A stretch of DNA of 64,000 bases from Trileptium ribeirensis. Lineage: Eukaryota; Nematoda; Enoplea; Enoplida; Thoracostomopsidae. Under the pieces are notes generated by a model. It made no database searches. It had not been told where the DNA came from and worked only from the letters and a program-made list of their open reading frames with translations. The position numbers and the translations under genes were made by a program. How positions within the stretch are numbered: the stretch's first letter is position 1; each line of letters starts with the position of its first letter. The stretch is from contig JASANE010027718.1 of the NCBI GenBank assembly GCA_030248225.1, positions 1 through 64,000 on the forward strand. The letters run 5' to 3'. Of the stretch, positions 14,734-27,097 are shown in pieces.

Positions 14734-14978
14734 TAAAACGCTGAAATTATTGCAGTTTTTTAATGTAGTCGCCTGCACCGGAATTGTTCAAAACTGCATT
14801 GTTTTAAGATGAATGTGTGTAAGTATAACGTATACAAACTAAATTGTTGAGAGAAACTTGCAGTTACTAGTAGAGTTCGTAGTAATAATGTAAAGTAAAC
14901 TTAGTAAGTACGTAGTTTTTTTCCATGCGTTTGTTTTTCAATTATATGCACAAAAATATGCCTACATATAGAGTTGCA

Positions 14979-15124
14979 GCCGGGTCCGGGTCCGGGTATT
15001 CCGGGTATTGTTCGAAGAAAAATCCGGGTCCGGGTCCGGGTATTTACCTCCAACAAATTCCGGGTCCGGGTATTCTTCCAAAGAAAATTCCGGGTCCGGG
15101 TCCGGGAATTGTAAAAATACCCGG
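14979..15124. repeat. Left subterminal CCGGGT array of the hAT element
   Basis: About ten CCGGGT/CCGGGTATT motifs separated by AT-rich spacers, directly inside the left terminal repeat. It is not evenly periodic, unlike the right array. Confidence 0.8.
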
Positions 15125-15600
15125 ACCAAAGTTCAACAGTGTTGCTGTTGCCATATATACTCATTGAGCAAGGGCGTTGGATCATGTAAAGCGTTGAAAT
15201 GAAACAGCATTCGTTTCTTGATATTGCGTTTATACCTGATCGCGTTCGTTAGCGTGTAGCAATAATTGCGTTCTTTTGTGCAAAAAGCTAAGGTCAAAAA
15301 TAAGGTGGTTAGGGCTGGCAATCGACTCCGAATGTTTTGTACCTAAATACTATATATACGACGTATAGCACGAGAGTAACAACGCATGGTTTAGAAACCG
15401 AGACTGAAAAACCTTGTGACAGTTCGTACGTTGTTAACGCCTTGCAAAGATATGTAAACAAGCGAGTATATTTCTATTTTAGAAGCGAGCCTAGGAATTT
15501 CAGTATTCTCGCCTCTAGTAGGTGCGCATCTTCTCCATTGTTTCGACATTATGGCCCTGGCTATTTTACCCCCTTACAATTTTTATTCTCTCGTCAACTT

Positions 15601-15772
15601 CTGGGTATTCCGGGTATTTTTGTTTCAAAATTCCGGGTCCGGGTCCGGGTATTTCTTTCCAAAAATTCCGGGTCCGGGTATTTCTTTCCAAAAATTCCGG
15701 GTCCGGGTATTTCTTTCCAAAAATTCCGGGTCCGGGTATTTCTTTCCAAAAATTCCGGGTCCGGGTATTAAT
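15601..15772. repeat. Right subterminal array, 29-bp units
   Basis: Units of ATTCCGGGTCCGGGTATTTC plus ttccaaaa, spaced exactly 29 bp (CC at 15668, 15697, 15726 and 15755); the first unit carries one extra CCGGGT. Because 29 is not a multiple of three, open frames crossing the array switch register and are artefacts. Confidence 0.9.
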
Positions 15773-15840
15773 TTTTAACTTTTGCAACTCTACCTACATA
15801 TTCCAGTCTATTACTAACGCAGCTGTACAGAATATATATA

Positions 15841-16097
15841 TATATTCGTAATCGGTCATTAGTAAAACATAAAAGAAAATAATCGCGTCGTAAGTCGAGG
15901 TGGATTTTTTGTGTACAAACGTGATTTCTAGTTGACCATAAATATAAATATTTGATTGCGTGTGTGATTATATTCGTAATCGGTCATTAGTAAAACATAA
16001 AAGAAAATAATCGCGTCGTAAGTCGAGGTGGATTTTTTATGTACAAACGTGATTTCTAGTTGACCATAAATATAAATATTTGATTGCGTGTGTGATT
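15841..16097. repeat. 128-bp tandem duplication
   Basis: The segment beginning tatattcgtaatcggtc at 15841 recurs at 15969, nearly identical to its end at 16097. It starts 40 bp beyond the hAT target duplication. Confidence 0.85.
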
Positions 16098-16290
16098 AAC
16101 AGTAGGCAATAGAACTTGAATAAAGTTGAAGGCGCAGCTGAACGTTTTTAGTAGCAATGACATTGTTTGGAGAATATGAAGATCTATAAAAACAACAGGT
16201 TGATTTGTCGTCTGACAAATGTTTTCGCTCCCATATTTCCCAGTAAAATTCTGGATATATATATAGATAGATAGCGCCAGGAATATATAT

Positions 16291-16780
16291 ACATTTACAA
16301 TATTCGTTAAACATGAACAGTGAATACGTTCAAAAAAAGGTCATGTCTTAAAAAATTTGCAAGATACATGACCCAATGCCTGTTTTGTGGAGTGTTTATT
16401 GCCTAGCTTAGTTGCAGTTAGAGTAATTTGACTGCAATAATCGTACAACATGTATACATTTACAATATTCGTTACACATGAACAGTGAACACAGTCAAAA
16501 AAGGTCATGTCTTAAAAAATTTGCAAGATACTTGACCCAATGCCTGTTTTGTGGAGTGTTTATTGCCTAGCTTAGTTGCAGTTAGAGTAATTTGACTGCA
16601 ATAATCGTACAACATGTATACATTTACAATATTCGTTAAACATGAACAGTGAATACGTTCAAAAAAGGTCATGTCTTAAAAAATTTGCAAGATACATGAC
16701 CCAATGCCTGGTTTGTGGAGTCTTTATTGCCTAGCTTAGTTGCAGTTAGAGTAATTTGACTGCAATAATCGTACAACATG
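16291..16780. repeat. Three tandem units of about 165 bp
   Basis: Units start at 16291, 16456 and 16620 with acatttacaatattcgtt and end in aatcgtacaacatg. They differ by a few substitutions. No coding content. Confidence 0.9.
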
Positions 16781-17608
16781 CACAGGTACATACGTGCATT
16801 CATTTTGAAAATGTGAGACCGAATATTGCTGTTCAAGAAATAGCTAGGCCGTTTTTCAGGAAATTGGTACGTTAATACCCGTTTGTAAAAGTGAGTATAG
16901 TAAATATCATAATGTTATGGTCATGGATGTGATCAAAACATATTCATTGTAAAAAAATTTGAATGAAGTTTTCAATTTGTCATGTTATGGACAAGAACAT
17001 AACACCAAGATTTGTACTGAATTTAGCATAAAACTGAATATTTTTCAATTACTCACTGCTTGTCAAAGGTTACGTATACGGGTAAGTTTATAAATGTGGA
17101 CGCATGAAATGTAAATTTACTGAAATTTTCAGTCCGTGCTTGAGGTTTGGCTGTTGTTATAACGCTGAACTAGTGGTCTAATCAGGTAACAGGATGATCT
17201 ATCGTGCTAGATAAAATTATATACTTGTTTGTAAGATATGGATTTTAGTTCTTTTTGCTGAATTATTTTGTAAGCTAATAAGCTCACGCCGCTCACATTA
17301 TTTGCTCGAGGGTATACCTAAAAATTTATTGTTGTTCATTGGGCATAGCAGTTATTAATTGAAGAAGTCGCAATAATTATTATCAGCATTATAACACTAA
17401 ATAAGTAACATTAACATTTTGAGTGTAATGTTTGAAAAAATGCTATCTCGACTATCAGCATGACAAGACACAGTGCTAGATAATGAGGGCCAGATGCCCA
17501 CTGCTACGTAGCTATTTAAGCTCCAGTATTAAAAAATTATATAATCGTCGTTCTTTCCAATGTTATAAAATTGTTATATATTACGTGGATGTGTGTTGTA
17601 GTGATCAT
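16781..17608. other. Intergenic, nothing recognised
   Basis: AT-rich sequence between the 165-bp array and the hAT family B copy. Confidence 0.4.
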
Positions 17609-17616
17609 CGGTGCAT

Positions 17617-18646
17617 CAGGGAGTAACCGGAATTACTGTTTCGGCAAAAATCGTGTTCCGGTTTCGGTTACAGCAAAACCATACCAGAACCGGAATTCCG
17701 GTTTAAAAATTTTGTTGGAAATGCTGGACATTCTTCATTCATTTGTGGTCCAAACATGTAATATGTACACAATGATCAAGTGTCATTAAAACCGAACAAA
17801 AGAAAAGATTAACTAAACAAGTTGCCGTGTGAAACGTAGGTAGGACACATAATTTCAGTAGCAATTTTTCATCTTAAACTGCCGGAGTTTGTTAACAACA
17901 CAATTCCAGGTCGATGCATGTAGCAGCTACTTTACACATTTAGAAGGTTACGGAATATTTTAGAATTAAACCGGTCCAACTCAGTAACAGAGTATGGATT
18001 GTTTAGAAGTAATTAGCTGTAATCTTGGCTAACATAAATTGCGTCAAAAATCGGCCAGTGCCCTTGTAAACTTTATAAATCAGTCTACATTGAAGTAACG
18101 TATATCTGCAAAGCAGCCAGAAACTGCGTTCTTGGCAATAAACTGTATTTATCAAAACTGTGCGAGCAGTACCACAGTTTGTCTCATTTATAGCATTCTA
18201 GGCAGAAAGCCAATAATTTCAAGTTTTCTACAGAAAAATATGTAATAAACGTGTGTGTAGTAAAGGGAGGCGTTGGAGACTTAGCGAAATTGTTTAGTCT
18301 ACGCTGCATACAAGCATATTTATTTAGAAGCATATTCAGTTTGACTCAATTTACGTAAGGATATAGTGGCAGGCGTTTTTTGTTCTGGGGATCCAAAAAC
18401 CAACATAATGATTGAATAAATATTATTACCCTCCTCTGTCTCTCCAAAGTTCCATCTGTCCTGTCCAGTCTCTGTCATTGCAATACATTAAGTTTATTGT
18501 TAAAGTTATTTTAAAACGATTTAAATCCACTGTACATTCATTTCTTCCTTCATCTGTTTTACTATATATACGTTTCGAAGACCAGGTTTCTGATCGGGTT
18601 TAAATGGACTTTTCAGGTTGCTGGTTTCGTTTCCTGTTATTCCCTG
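17617..18646 (+). mobile_element. hAT family B, copy 1 (1030 bp)
   Basis: Begins CAGGGAGTAACCGGAA and ends with the complement of that terminus (gttattccctg). The target duplication is cggtgcat (17609-17616) against cggtgcac (18647-18654), 7 of 8 bases. Accggaa/ttccggt motifs repeat inside the left end; the right end has lost several. It is the most diverged of three copies in the window (others at 36967-38124 and 45227-46390). No transposase frame. Confidence 0.82.
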
Positions 18647-18654
18647 CGGTGCAC

Positions 18655-21600
18655 GTCTTACAATCATGATGGCACATACTCGGGCACTCTGTCGCATAAT
18701 CGTCTTTAGGCAAAAGATTTGAACCACGTTGTTCCAGGTCACCCCTTATGTGAAATCTGTGTCGAAGTAAATTATAGAGCTTTTATGTATGGCCTTTTGT
18801 CGTGTCTTGTGCTTCGGCAACTCCGGAAAACAGAAACCAACAACCACAGTCGAATATAAACTGGGGACTTCAGAATACTTCTAAAGTATATATAGATCCA
18901 GTCAAGTAGCCATTTACAAAATATGCCTCACCGAATATGCTGTAAGTTTACGTGCGATGAACATCTATAACTTTGTATACTAGATATATATATAAGATGA
19001 ATATATGTATAATACAATATACACGTTTTATGTTAAATACTTTGGATTTTGAGCTCAGTTTTAGATTGAACATTGAAGTTTTTATGAAAGAAAAAGTGTC
19101 CCCAATGTAAGTAATAGCCGTGGCCGGAAGATCGGAAACCGTTTCAGCTTAACTGATTTATTGGCCGTGTTTGGACATTTATACATCAGGGGTGGGTACT
19201 CTGTCAACGTTTCCATGAAGCGATGGTACTGCAGGCAGAACGGTCAGCGGATTATACTACCTATGTACCATTGGAAATCTTCTGTCCTAAGCTAATACCC
19301 GCAAAATTTATGGCTGTAGTGTTATATGTTCATACGTTGAAAGTTCTTTAGTACCGTGTATGATGAATATGTACATTGTATTCATTGTCCGTTTGCATGA
19401 ATTGTCTCGTTTTACCACTATAAACCTATCATGCCTACGTTTCTGTACATACGGCGGTTGTATAAAGTGGCATTTTTAATACTGTGAGTAGACTAAAAAC
19501 AATTTGTCCTGAAATGGAATTACATATATATGTACGGTTTTTTAAATTGGTTGTGGTTTCAAATTGAAATACATTTGGGACAGTAGGGGCAGTGTTTTAT
19601 GGGTGTTTTGTTTATTGTACGAAGTTTGTATTAAAAAGTCAGGAAGCTGTAACTTTATCGTCACAGGTTGTTGTCTTATTCATTGTTGAACCCCAGGTAA
19701 ACCGCGGATTCTGTATTGCTTACTTAGGGCACCGTCTTTTTACTACTGTCCGATGGAGTAACTAGGTGTTAGTTTCTCGTTGACTTCGAGCGTACAAAAT
19801 TTTCACAGCTTATTATTATTATTATGAGAATTCTACAACACTGTCACAATTTCTAGCATTAATATAATAGTTATGACATGCATTGCAAAATGTAGATTGT
19901 TTAAACTACTAAGAACTTTCCAACTTTAAAACTCACCCTCAACATCAAGCATTTCCGTGTAGCTATATATATGTAATTAAATACATTGCCCTTAATATCC
20001 CAATTTACCGACGATGATGGTGGGAAAGGGCTTGTAATAGTAACGAAATATAGGTCCGTTCACACGTCAACTTTTTTCTCAAATTGAGCCCAAATTTTGA
20101 ACAAAAATCTTTCGCGGCGGAACAGCTCAGAGGTACAACTTGTGGTATCGTTTTAAGAAAATGTATATATGTCTTGTAAAATCCCCGTCGACCATAAACA
20201 CTTGGCATTTATTTCACAGATCGCTATTTCAAGGCAGGGAAATAATATAAGTATTTATCAATAATTTTGCACAACTCACACGTTTTGATAGATAATAGAC
20301 ATATTGTGCTTAACTAGTAGCTCTCTCGTAGCAGCTTTGCGCGATATGACAGTATTGATTTTTTTTATTTCGACACCGCGCGCTGTCTCAGTTGACCTAA
20401 TTAAGGGCTTTCAGTACTGCAGTTCGTTGCTTTCGTGTGAGTCCACCGCGTGTGAAATGTGAGAAGATATTAAATTTCTTTCGCTTACGACGGAATAAAC
20501 GAGCCATGGAAACCTTGTACAATATACTACAGCGGCTATCGATACTGTTTGTGCCGTCTGCAACCGACGAACCAGTTAGTCTATAGAGCAAAGAATCTTG
20601 TTGTGATGTACGTAGTTAGTTAGTCTTATTTGTGTGCGCTTAAGAACAGTATCAGTGCGGCAGCAAAGCGGAACGCCTTGTGACACACGCATGTCGTTCG
20701 ATGATGATAATATATATTGCCGACAGTTTTAGAGTATATATAATAGTAAATATGTTGTGTGCTTGCTGACGACAACCGAAGATGATATTGATAATAGTTT
20801 TCGATTAATAATGATTATTTGAAGGGGTCGATAATTAATTTACCTCGCTGCGCTGCTAAAATACAGTTCGGAAGAGTATAGCATACAGAGCAACCCGTAT
20901 AGCATATAGACTATACGTTCCAAGTAGATACTTGAAAACTTCAATCAAGCCGAATATAACTTGTAATTGATATCTTTAGTATGTTTTTGGTTCTTGTATT
21001 AAGGTTGCTGTCTTATTGGGGCTTGTAATGCTCAGAGATTGGTGTGCCAGTATATGCATGTTTAGTAAGCATTAACCTAAAGCGGTTTTAGAGTTCATAG
21101 AAAAATATGTTGCTCTCATGTCTTTAAAAGTACATGCACTGTTTTTAGCATTGAAAGAACTTTAAACGAGCTGTGTTTTTGCATTCAATCAAAATGGCAT
21201 GACAATTATAGACTTTAATAAATTGGCCATAGTAGGTATCTACGCATGACTGTCAAGAATAGGTAAGACGTTAAATGTTAAATGATGTCAAAAAATTAGT
21301 TTTTTTAATATTCTGATCTTTGGCACAAACCAATTTGAGTTTGCTACGTTGACGGTGCCCTACACGAGCAGTCTGTCCCAAGCCGGGGTCGGACAATTAT
21401 TTGACAATTATCTGGTTAAAAGCGTATGTTTCCTTGCTTGCATGCAACTGTTAGCATGGTAGTCCTGCACTCAAAATGTTATTTTATAATGGTATTTGTT
21501 GAACATAATTCATCAAAGTATTCTTGCAGTGCTTAGGATATGGTATTTAGTCAGTAGGGTGCTAAGGTATTTAATGAGCACCTATTAAATTACTTATTTA

Positions 21601-22810
21601 GTATAACAATACTAAAATAGGTAAATTTAATATAACACTTTAACCTTAAACTATGCCAGCAAAAATTCAGCACTTTTTTCACATAAATTGCTGGAGCCGA
21701 ACTTCTGTGTTAAACATTTGCTATGTTGTATCTGCACAATACATTTATAGATATAAAATATGAATATATACATACATATGCGTAAATATATATATATATA
21801 TAAAATATATATACACATATCAGTAAATATTTTGCCAGTTTTTATGTTCAGCATAAGCAATGCTTCTGGGGACGAAAAAGGTTTGTCAAAGCTATTTTTC
21901 AAATTTAAACATCACATTGCTAAATACAAATTAGTGTTACTTTTCAACCATTATAAACATAGCATGCTTAAATGAAAATAGTTATGCTTAAATGCTTGGT
22001 ACCATAATTATGAAATGATTATATTAAGTTCCAAATAATTATGCTCAAACATTGAAATAACCATATTTATGCTACAATTTAAGCGTAATTACACTACACT
22101 TTTATTAAGCATAAGGATTTTCTGTGTCGGTACTAATCCTTAACAGCAGATTAATGGAGGATTACGGTGCGGACGTCGTCTCCGCGACTTATCGAAGCTT
22201 GTTATATATATGGCTCATTATAAAGTTCTTATCTAAAGCAAAGGCTCCTGTATGTATTTGACTTTTATCTGTAATTAACACCTTTTTTCTGCAGTATGAT
22301 CGCTAACGCTGTTTTAGAATATGTTTCTGTTTGGGGGTAGTAATGTTATGGATTCGATCTATCTGAATTATTTGTTTTACTGCAAATCTATTGTTACCTT
22401 GGTAAATATATATACATATTATACTTGTACTGTTTGTTTTAATCATTTAAATTTTTTGTGCTATACGATGTATTCAGTAAACTATTTTACACTACTTCCG
22501 TTTGTCAAAGTTGTTTTGCTCAACTAAAAGAGCTGATATTTTAACATTCGAAGACAAAAAATTGATTTTTGTATACCTAATGGAAACTGTGCCTAACGCT
22601 GACACTTTTATTTCAATGGAACATTAGGTATCGCGCCTTGTACTGACACTGGCTTGCGTTACTGTTGCTCATTTTACAATATTGGCGTTCGTTTTCTGAG
22701 AAAAAACGAGATGACCAGCTGCCTTAACTCTCAGGTTGCCAGCGTGTTTATTGAGCAACTTTTGACAGACTCAAGCCCACGCCTTCGTCTGAGCCCGGCG
22801 ATGGGCGTGC
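18655..22810. other. 4.1 kb intergenic, nothing recognised
   Basis: AT-rich with simple AT runs (for example 21725-21830). I found no protein-like frame, RNA gene or clear repeat in this stretch. Confidence 0.4.
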
Positions 22811-22816
22811 GTGAGG

Positions 22817-23005
22817 ATGGCTCACACTAACACTGTGCTATCTGGAAACTGTTGCTTGGTTAGTCAAAAAGTGCATTTGAATATGCTAGGGCCAGATGGC
22901 ACAGTTAGCCTTGAAAGGAATGAAGCGACAGCCGTTGCTGGGCAGGAAACAAGTCTACTACATAAACTAAAACGAAACCAAGAAAAAATAGTGGCACGTT
23001 CAGGT
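22817..23005 (+). CDS. Possible 5' coding exon, unrecognised
   Basis: An ATG at 22817 opens a 63-codon frame with protein-like composition (KVHLNMLGPDGTVSLERNEA, then a basic helix HKLKRNQEKIV). It runs to cacgttcag|gttagttt, a good donor at 23006; the frame stops three bases later if unspliced. The region just upstream is GC-richer than its surroundings. No downstream partner exon was found, so it may be a gene fragment or chance. Confidence 0.22.
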
Positions 23006-23008
23006 TAG

Positions 23009-24271
23009 TTTATCGCATTTTAACCGGTTCGTACTCCACACTATGTACATAAGACGTAGATATATGTAATGCCTATATACATACGCATAGGTGTGTATCT
23101 AGATGTAAATGTATCGTCGCCAAAAATCTGACACCTAAGATGGTTCATTATTATGATTAGATTAATTTTTTTATTTCATGATGGTGGATCAGATTAAATT
23201 AAGAACACCAGCATTTTATCGTGTAGATCCTACGTAACCAGCCCTGCATTCCTGCTGGTTGTAGTTAATCATGCAGTGCTTATTGGTTTGGAATGATGAT
23301 AACTGCAGTCAGCGCTGACACTAGATTTGGAGAAACAGAAAAAACGAGACCAGTGTTGCGTGTGATAACTGTGTTTGACAATTTGACGACATGCTTAATA
23401 ATTACGTACAGTGGTATTGAAGCGGAGCCAGCGAAGTTTCCACTGAGAACGCTAGGGGGAAATTGTGAAAATTTCTTTTATTTTATCTTGTCCATGCCAC
23501 TCGTAACTCATTTTCGGATGGACGGATTTCGACAAATTTTTTGTTGGATAGCAAATTTGAGGTCGATGTGCTCTTTAATGGAACGAGAATAGTTCTAATT
23601 TCATCTACTGAATCAAAATGGCAAAACAGGTTTTAAGGGTTCTGGCTAATCTGGTCATTCGGGTAGCACCCCATATAGGGTTCGCATTGAATAAATGGAG
23701 ACCACTGTGCAGAATCAGCTCATCGAAATCTACAACTTTGTTGACTATGGTTTCTTGTGGGACCCCGAATATATTTCATCGGCCCTTTGCCAGAAATAGC
23801 GATTTTCCATATTTCATCGTGTTATTGCTTGTTTTTACCTTACAATGAACTTCTCTCTGAAACTGAATGCAACGATTTGGTTATGCTGAGTCAGCGTGCA
23901 TATTTCATGGGTTTAGTCTTAAAGAACCTGATTTTCAGAATATAATATGTCTTCAGTTGTTATGGTGACGTATTGCATGCAGTTCATGAAGAATTGTCTG
24001 TATAGGTTTTCCGCGAGGCTGAATACGATGGTTTGAATATCTAGACACCAGCACAAGTACTTGATGCGCTGTCATTTGTTTTTAATGGGTTCAGGGTTCC
24101 GGAGGTTTTAGGGTAGTATATAAATCAAACACAGTCTGTTATTGGTGCTTAAACAAGACGATAACTTAAAAATGAAGCTGCATTCGCTTCGTCGTGCCCT
24201 CGTTTGCAAATTATTAGTATAGTAAGCTGTTGTGGGACAAAATGTCTTCAATAATTACTAAGTAAACAACA
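23009..24271. other. Intergenic, nothing secure
   Basis: Contains phrases such as ccatatagggttcgcattgaataaatgg that look like old dispersed repeat text, but I could not pair them confidently with another locus. Confidence 0.3.
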
Positions 24272-24280
24272 CAAAAAGTG

Positions 24281-25470
24281 GGCGGAGGTGAAGCAGAATG
24301 ACACCCCAAGGAATTGCCCCAAAATTTACACACTTATGTAATTTGGGGTGCTGATCACGAATCTGGCCAACGTTTCCATGACCCCTGGTTCCCGAGATAT
24401 AACCTATTGAAGCTGGCCCTGTGTTTTGCTGTGCTCGTTCGCTCACTCACTGTAGGTCGACTCGGCAGCCGTCAGTAACTTGATGTGAGAACGCATCGCG
24501 TATATTTTTATTTTATTTTTATGCTTTTTATTGCGACTTGCATTGCTGTTCAGCTATAATTACCAATGCTCAGTTGTGACAATTAATGCCGTGCATATGT
24601 ATTTTTATTATGTAAAATAGTGAAAAGTTTGAAAGTTAACACGAATTCAGACATCAGATCGGTAATGACGAGCAAACAATAACAATTAGGATCGGGCAAT
24701 CCCCAACAAAATGTTCATCCACGCCTGTTGTGGCTCCCGCCCCAACCGTTGACGCCACATGAATTCATCGCAAAAGGCAGGAATGACTTCACGACAGCCA
24801 GCGTACCGGGTTTTGTTTTTCAATCTACTCGAGTACGCCTCGACTGAGTTGGTACACACTCCCGTGACTGGATGGACGAAATTGCTGGAGTGGTTGACCG
24901 TCTGATGAATGTATGGTGGATTAACCCCGGCCATAGCATTGATGCCACGATATGCCCACCACTCATCAGCGTAGGCAGGTCCAAAAACAGCCATCGACCA
25001 AATGCAACTTCGAACAAAAAAAGGATGCAAACGACAGACTAGGTCGCGAGAAAATATTTCTCAGTAAAAAAGGATGCAAACGACAGACAAGGGCGTGAGA
25101 AAATCTTTCTCAGTAAATTTTCTCTCCCAATAGCTGGTGTACAAGTTTGCATGCTACGGTATGTTTCTAACCCGGGAGTTACATATTACGTATGCGTGCT
25201 ACACATTACCGTATAATATATACTGTACATACGCGTTATCATTATACGTGATGCGTTCTCACATCAAGTTACTGACGGCTGCCGAGTCGACCTACAGTGA
25301 GTGAGCGAACGAGCACAGCAAAACACATTGCCAACTTCAATAGGTCATATCTCGGGAACCTGGGGTCATGCAGGGAAAAGGAGGCCAGAATCGTGATGAG
25401 CGCCCCAAATTACATAAGTAATTAAATTTTGGGGCAATTCCTTGGGGTGTCATTCTGCTTCACCTCCGCC
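24281..25470 (-). mobile_element. Merlin-type DNA transposon, 1190 bp, long TIRs
   Basis: Terminal inverted repeats of about 225 bp (24281-24504 and 25243-25470) start GGCGGAGGTGAAGC. An exact 9-bp target duplication CAAAAAGTG flanks them (24272-24280 and 25471-25479). GG-starting termini with 8-9 bp duplications fit Merlin (IS1016-like) elements. The interior holds a transposase remnant on the - strand. A 48-bp segment beginning aaaaggatgcaaacgacaga is repeated in tandem at about 25019-25112 between the remnant and the right repeat. Confidence 0.88.
24686..25030 (-). pseudogene. Merlin/ISXO2-like transposase, C-terminal fragment
   Basis: 114 codons matching the end of the DDE domain. DEWWAYRGIN holds the second catalytic aspartate; YIHQTVNHSSNFVHPVTG and then TNSVEAYSSRLK follow, with the third acidic residue in VEAY; and FMWRQRLG lies near the end. 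Full Merlin transposases are about 270-330 residues, so the N-terminal half with the first aspartate is gone. The remaining frame is uninterrupted, which suggests an internal deletion rather than long decay. Confidence 0.85.
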
Positions 25471-25479
25471 CAAAAAGTG

Positions 25480-26446
25480 TTTCAAACTGCAGTTTCTGAT
25501 TAGCCTTTTATGTATTATTACTCTTATTTTCATGGAAGCTTCTGAGAAATCGTTTTGCCTAAACCAGGTGGATTGATTAACAAAAATTCAATAATAAAAA
25601 TGGCTTCAAAATTTTTCGATGTTATCGAAAGCATCTATAATATTTTGTGGTAATTGCACTATCTAATACCGTCATCTCTACAAGCGTTAACATAATTTTG
25701 GCAGCAAAATATCACGGTGCCCAAAATTGTACTTTTGTAGGTAATTTGGTTATAGTTTTCAAAACGTGGCTCAGAAGTACGACATGCGGCAAAATGTTAC
25801 GTACGGGCGACTAAAAACACTTAAAATACTGAATATTACTGCATGTGTCCCAGTGTTCTTTTGCTGTTTATATAGCTTCCATCAAAACAGAATGTATGCT
25901 TGCGGCGTACAATAAAAAGAAAAACGTTTAGAACGAGACCATTCGATAATAAATCTGTCATTTGTGTTTTCTTTATGTTCTTTGGTTGACGCAACTTGTT
26001 TAATACAATCAAGAAAACTGTATATTACATATCCTTCATCGGGAAGCCATAATGTATATTTATATATAATTGTTAGAAATGTTAGTTTTGGCTGTACCAG
26101 TACAGAATACTCTGGCTGTATCTTTAACTTTCTTATATGTAAAATAATGCCTTTGAAGCCGAATTGATCATTTAGTGTTTGCATAGATATCTGTTATAAG
26201 ATATCTAAAAACATTGCAGCGTAAGTTATGCTCTATCACAGCTTATTTTTTTTGAGATTTTTTAGTTTTTGTGGCATGTTTTCTAAATCTCGTGGAAGCT
26301 CAATGATCTTTATTGACGTTTGGGTAATTGTAGGGTTCATGCGAATAAAGTATGAAATATACGTCATATAAGTGTACTTACACATACCGAAACCGTAACT
26401 ATAATTTTCAGTAGATCCTTATACCAGAATCATCTCTGTATAGTAA
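25480..26446. other. Intergenic, nothing recognised
   Basis: AT-rich sequence between the Merlin element and the 178-bp array. Confidence 0.4.
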
Positions 26447-27097
26447 GTAAAGGTGTCTTGTTTTGAAATGTGCTGAAAATGACTATTACGTTGCCGCTAA
26501 CGTATAATTGTCGTGATATATATAACGGTTGGAATTTGACCGGGAATATGAAGATAGAAAATTTAGCTTTAAATGTTAACATGTCACATGGTGTGCGTTG
26601 ATTCATGTAAATTGAGGCAGAAATAAGGGTCTTTTGTGGCTTTGAAATGTGCTCAAAATGACCATTACGTTGTCGTTAACGTATAATTATCGTGATATAT
26701 CGTTGGTAAGACGTTGACCGGGATTTGGAAGATAGATAATTTTGCTTTAAATATTAACCTAGCACATGGCGTGCATTGATTCATGTAAATTTAGGAAGAA
26801 ATAATTGCCTTTTGTGGTTTTGAAATGTGCTGAAAATGACCATTACGTTGGCGTTAACGTATAATTGTCGTGATATATCGTTGGTAAGAATTTGACCGAG
26901 ATTTGGAAGATAGAAAATTTAGCTTTAAATATTAATTGGCATATGGTGTGCACTGATTCATGTAAATTGAGGAAGAAATAAGGGTGTTTTGTGGTTTTGA
27001 AATGTGATGAAAATGACCATTACGTTGGCGTTAATGTATAATTGTCGTGATATATCGTTGGTAAGAATTTGACCGGGATTTGGAAGATAGAAAATGA
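26447..27097. repeat. About 3.6 tandem units of 178 bp
   Basis: The marker tgaaatgtgctgaaaatgac starts at 26464, 26643, 26821 and 26998 (periods 179, 178 and 177). Units include the phrases gcgttaacgtataattgtcg and tttgaccgggatttggaaga. The last unit is partial. Confidence 0.9.

Larger units (their letters stand above)
14969..15792. mobile_element. Non-autonomous hAT-type element, 824 bp, intact ends
   Basis: Terminal inverted repeat TAGAGTTGCA at 14969-14978 and its complement TGCAACTCTA at 15783-15792. The flanks carry an exact 8-bp target duplication, CCTACATA (14961-14968 and 15793-15800), the length made by hAT transposases. Both ends are loaded with CCGGGT arrays just inside the terminal repeats, like the subterminal transposase-binding repeats known in Ac and other hAT elements. 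The interior has no transposase frame, so mobilisation would need a source elsewhere. Confidence 0.88.

Noticed and set aside
15337..15851. Overlapping open frames on both strands rich in Gly-Pro or Ser-Gly
   Set aside because: They are produced by the 29-bp CCGGGT array inside the hAT element; frames shift with each unit.
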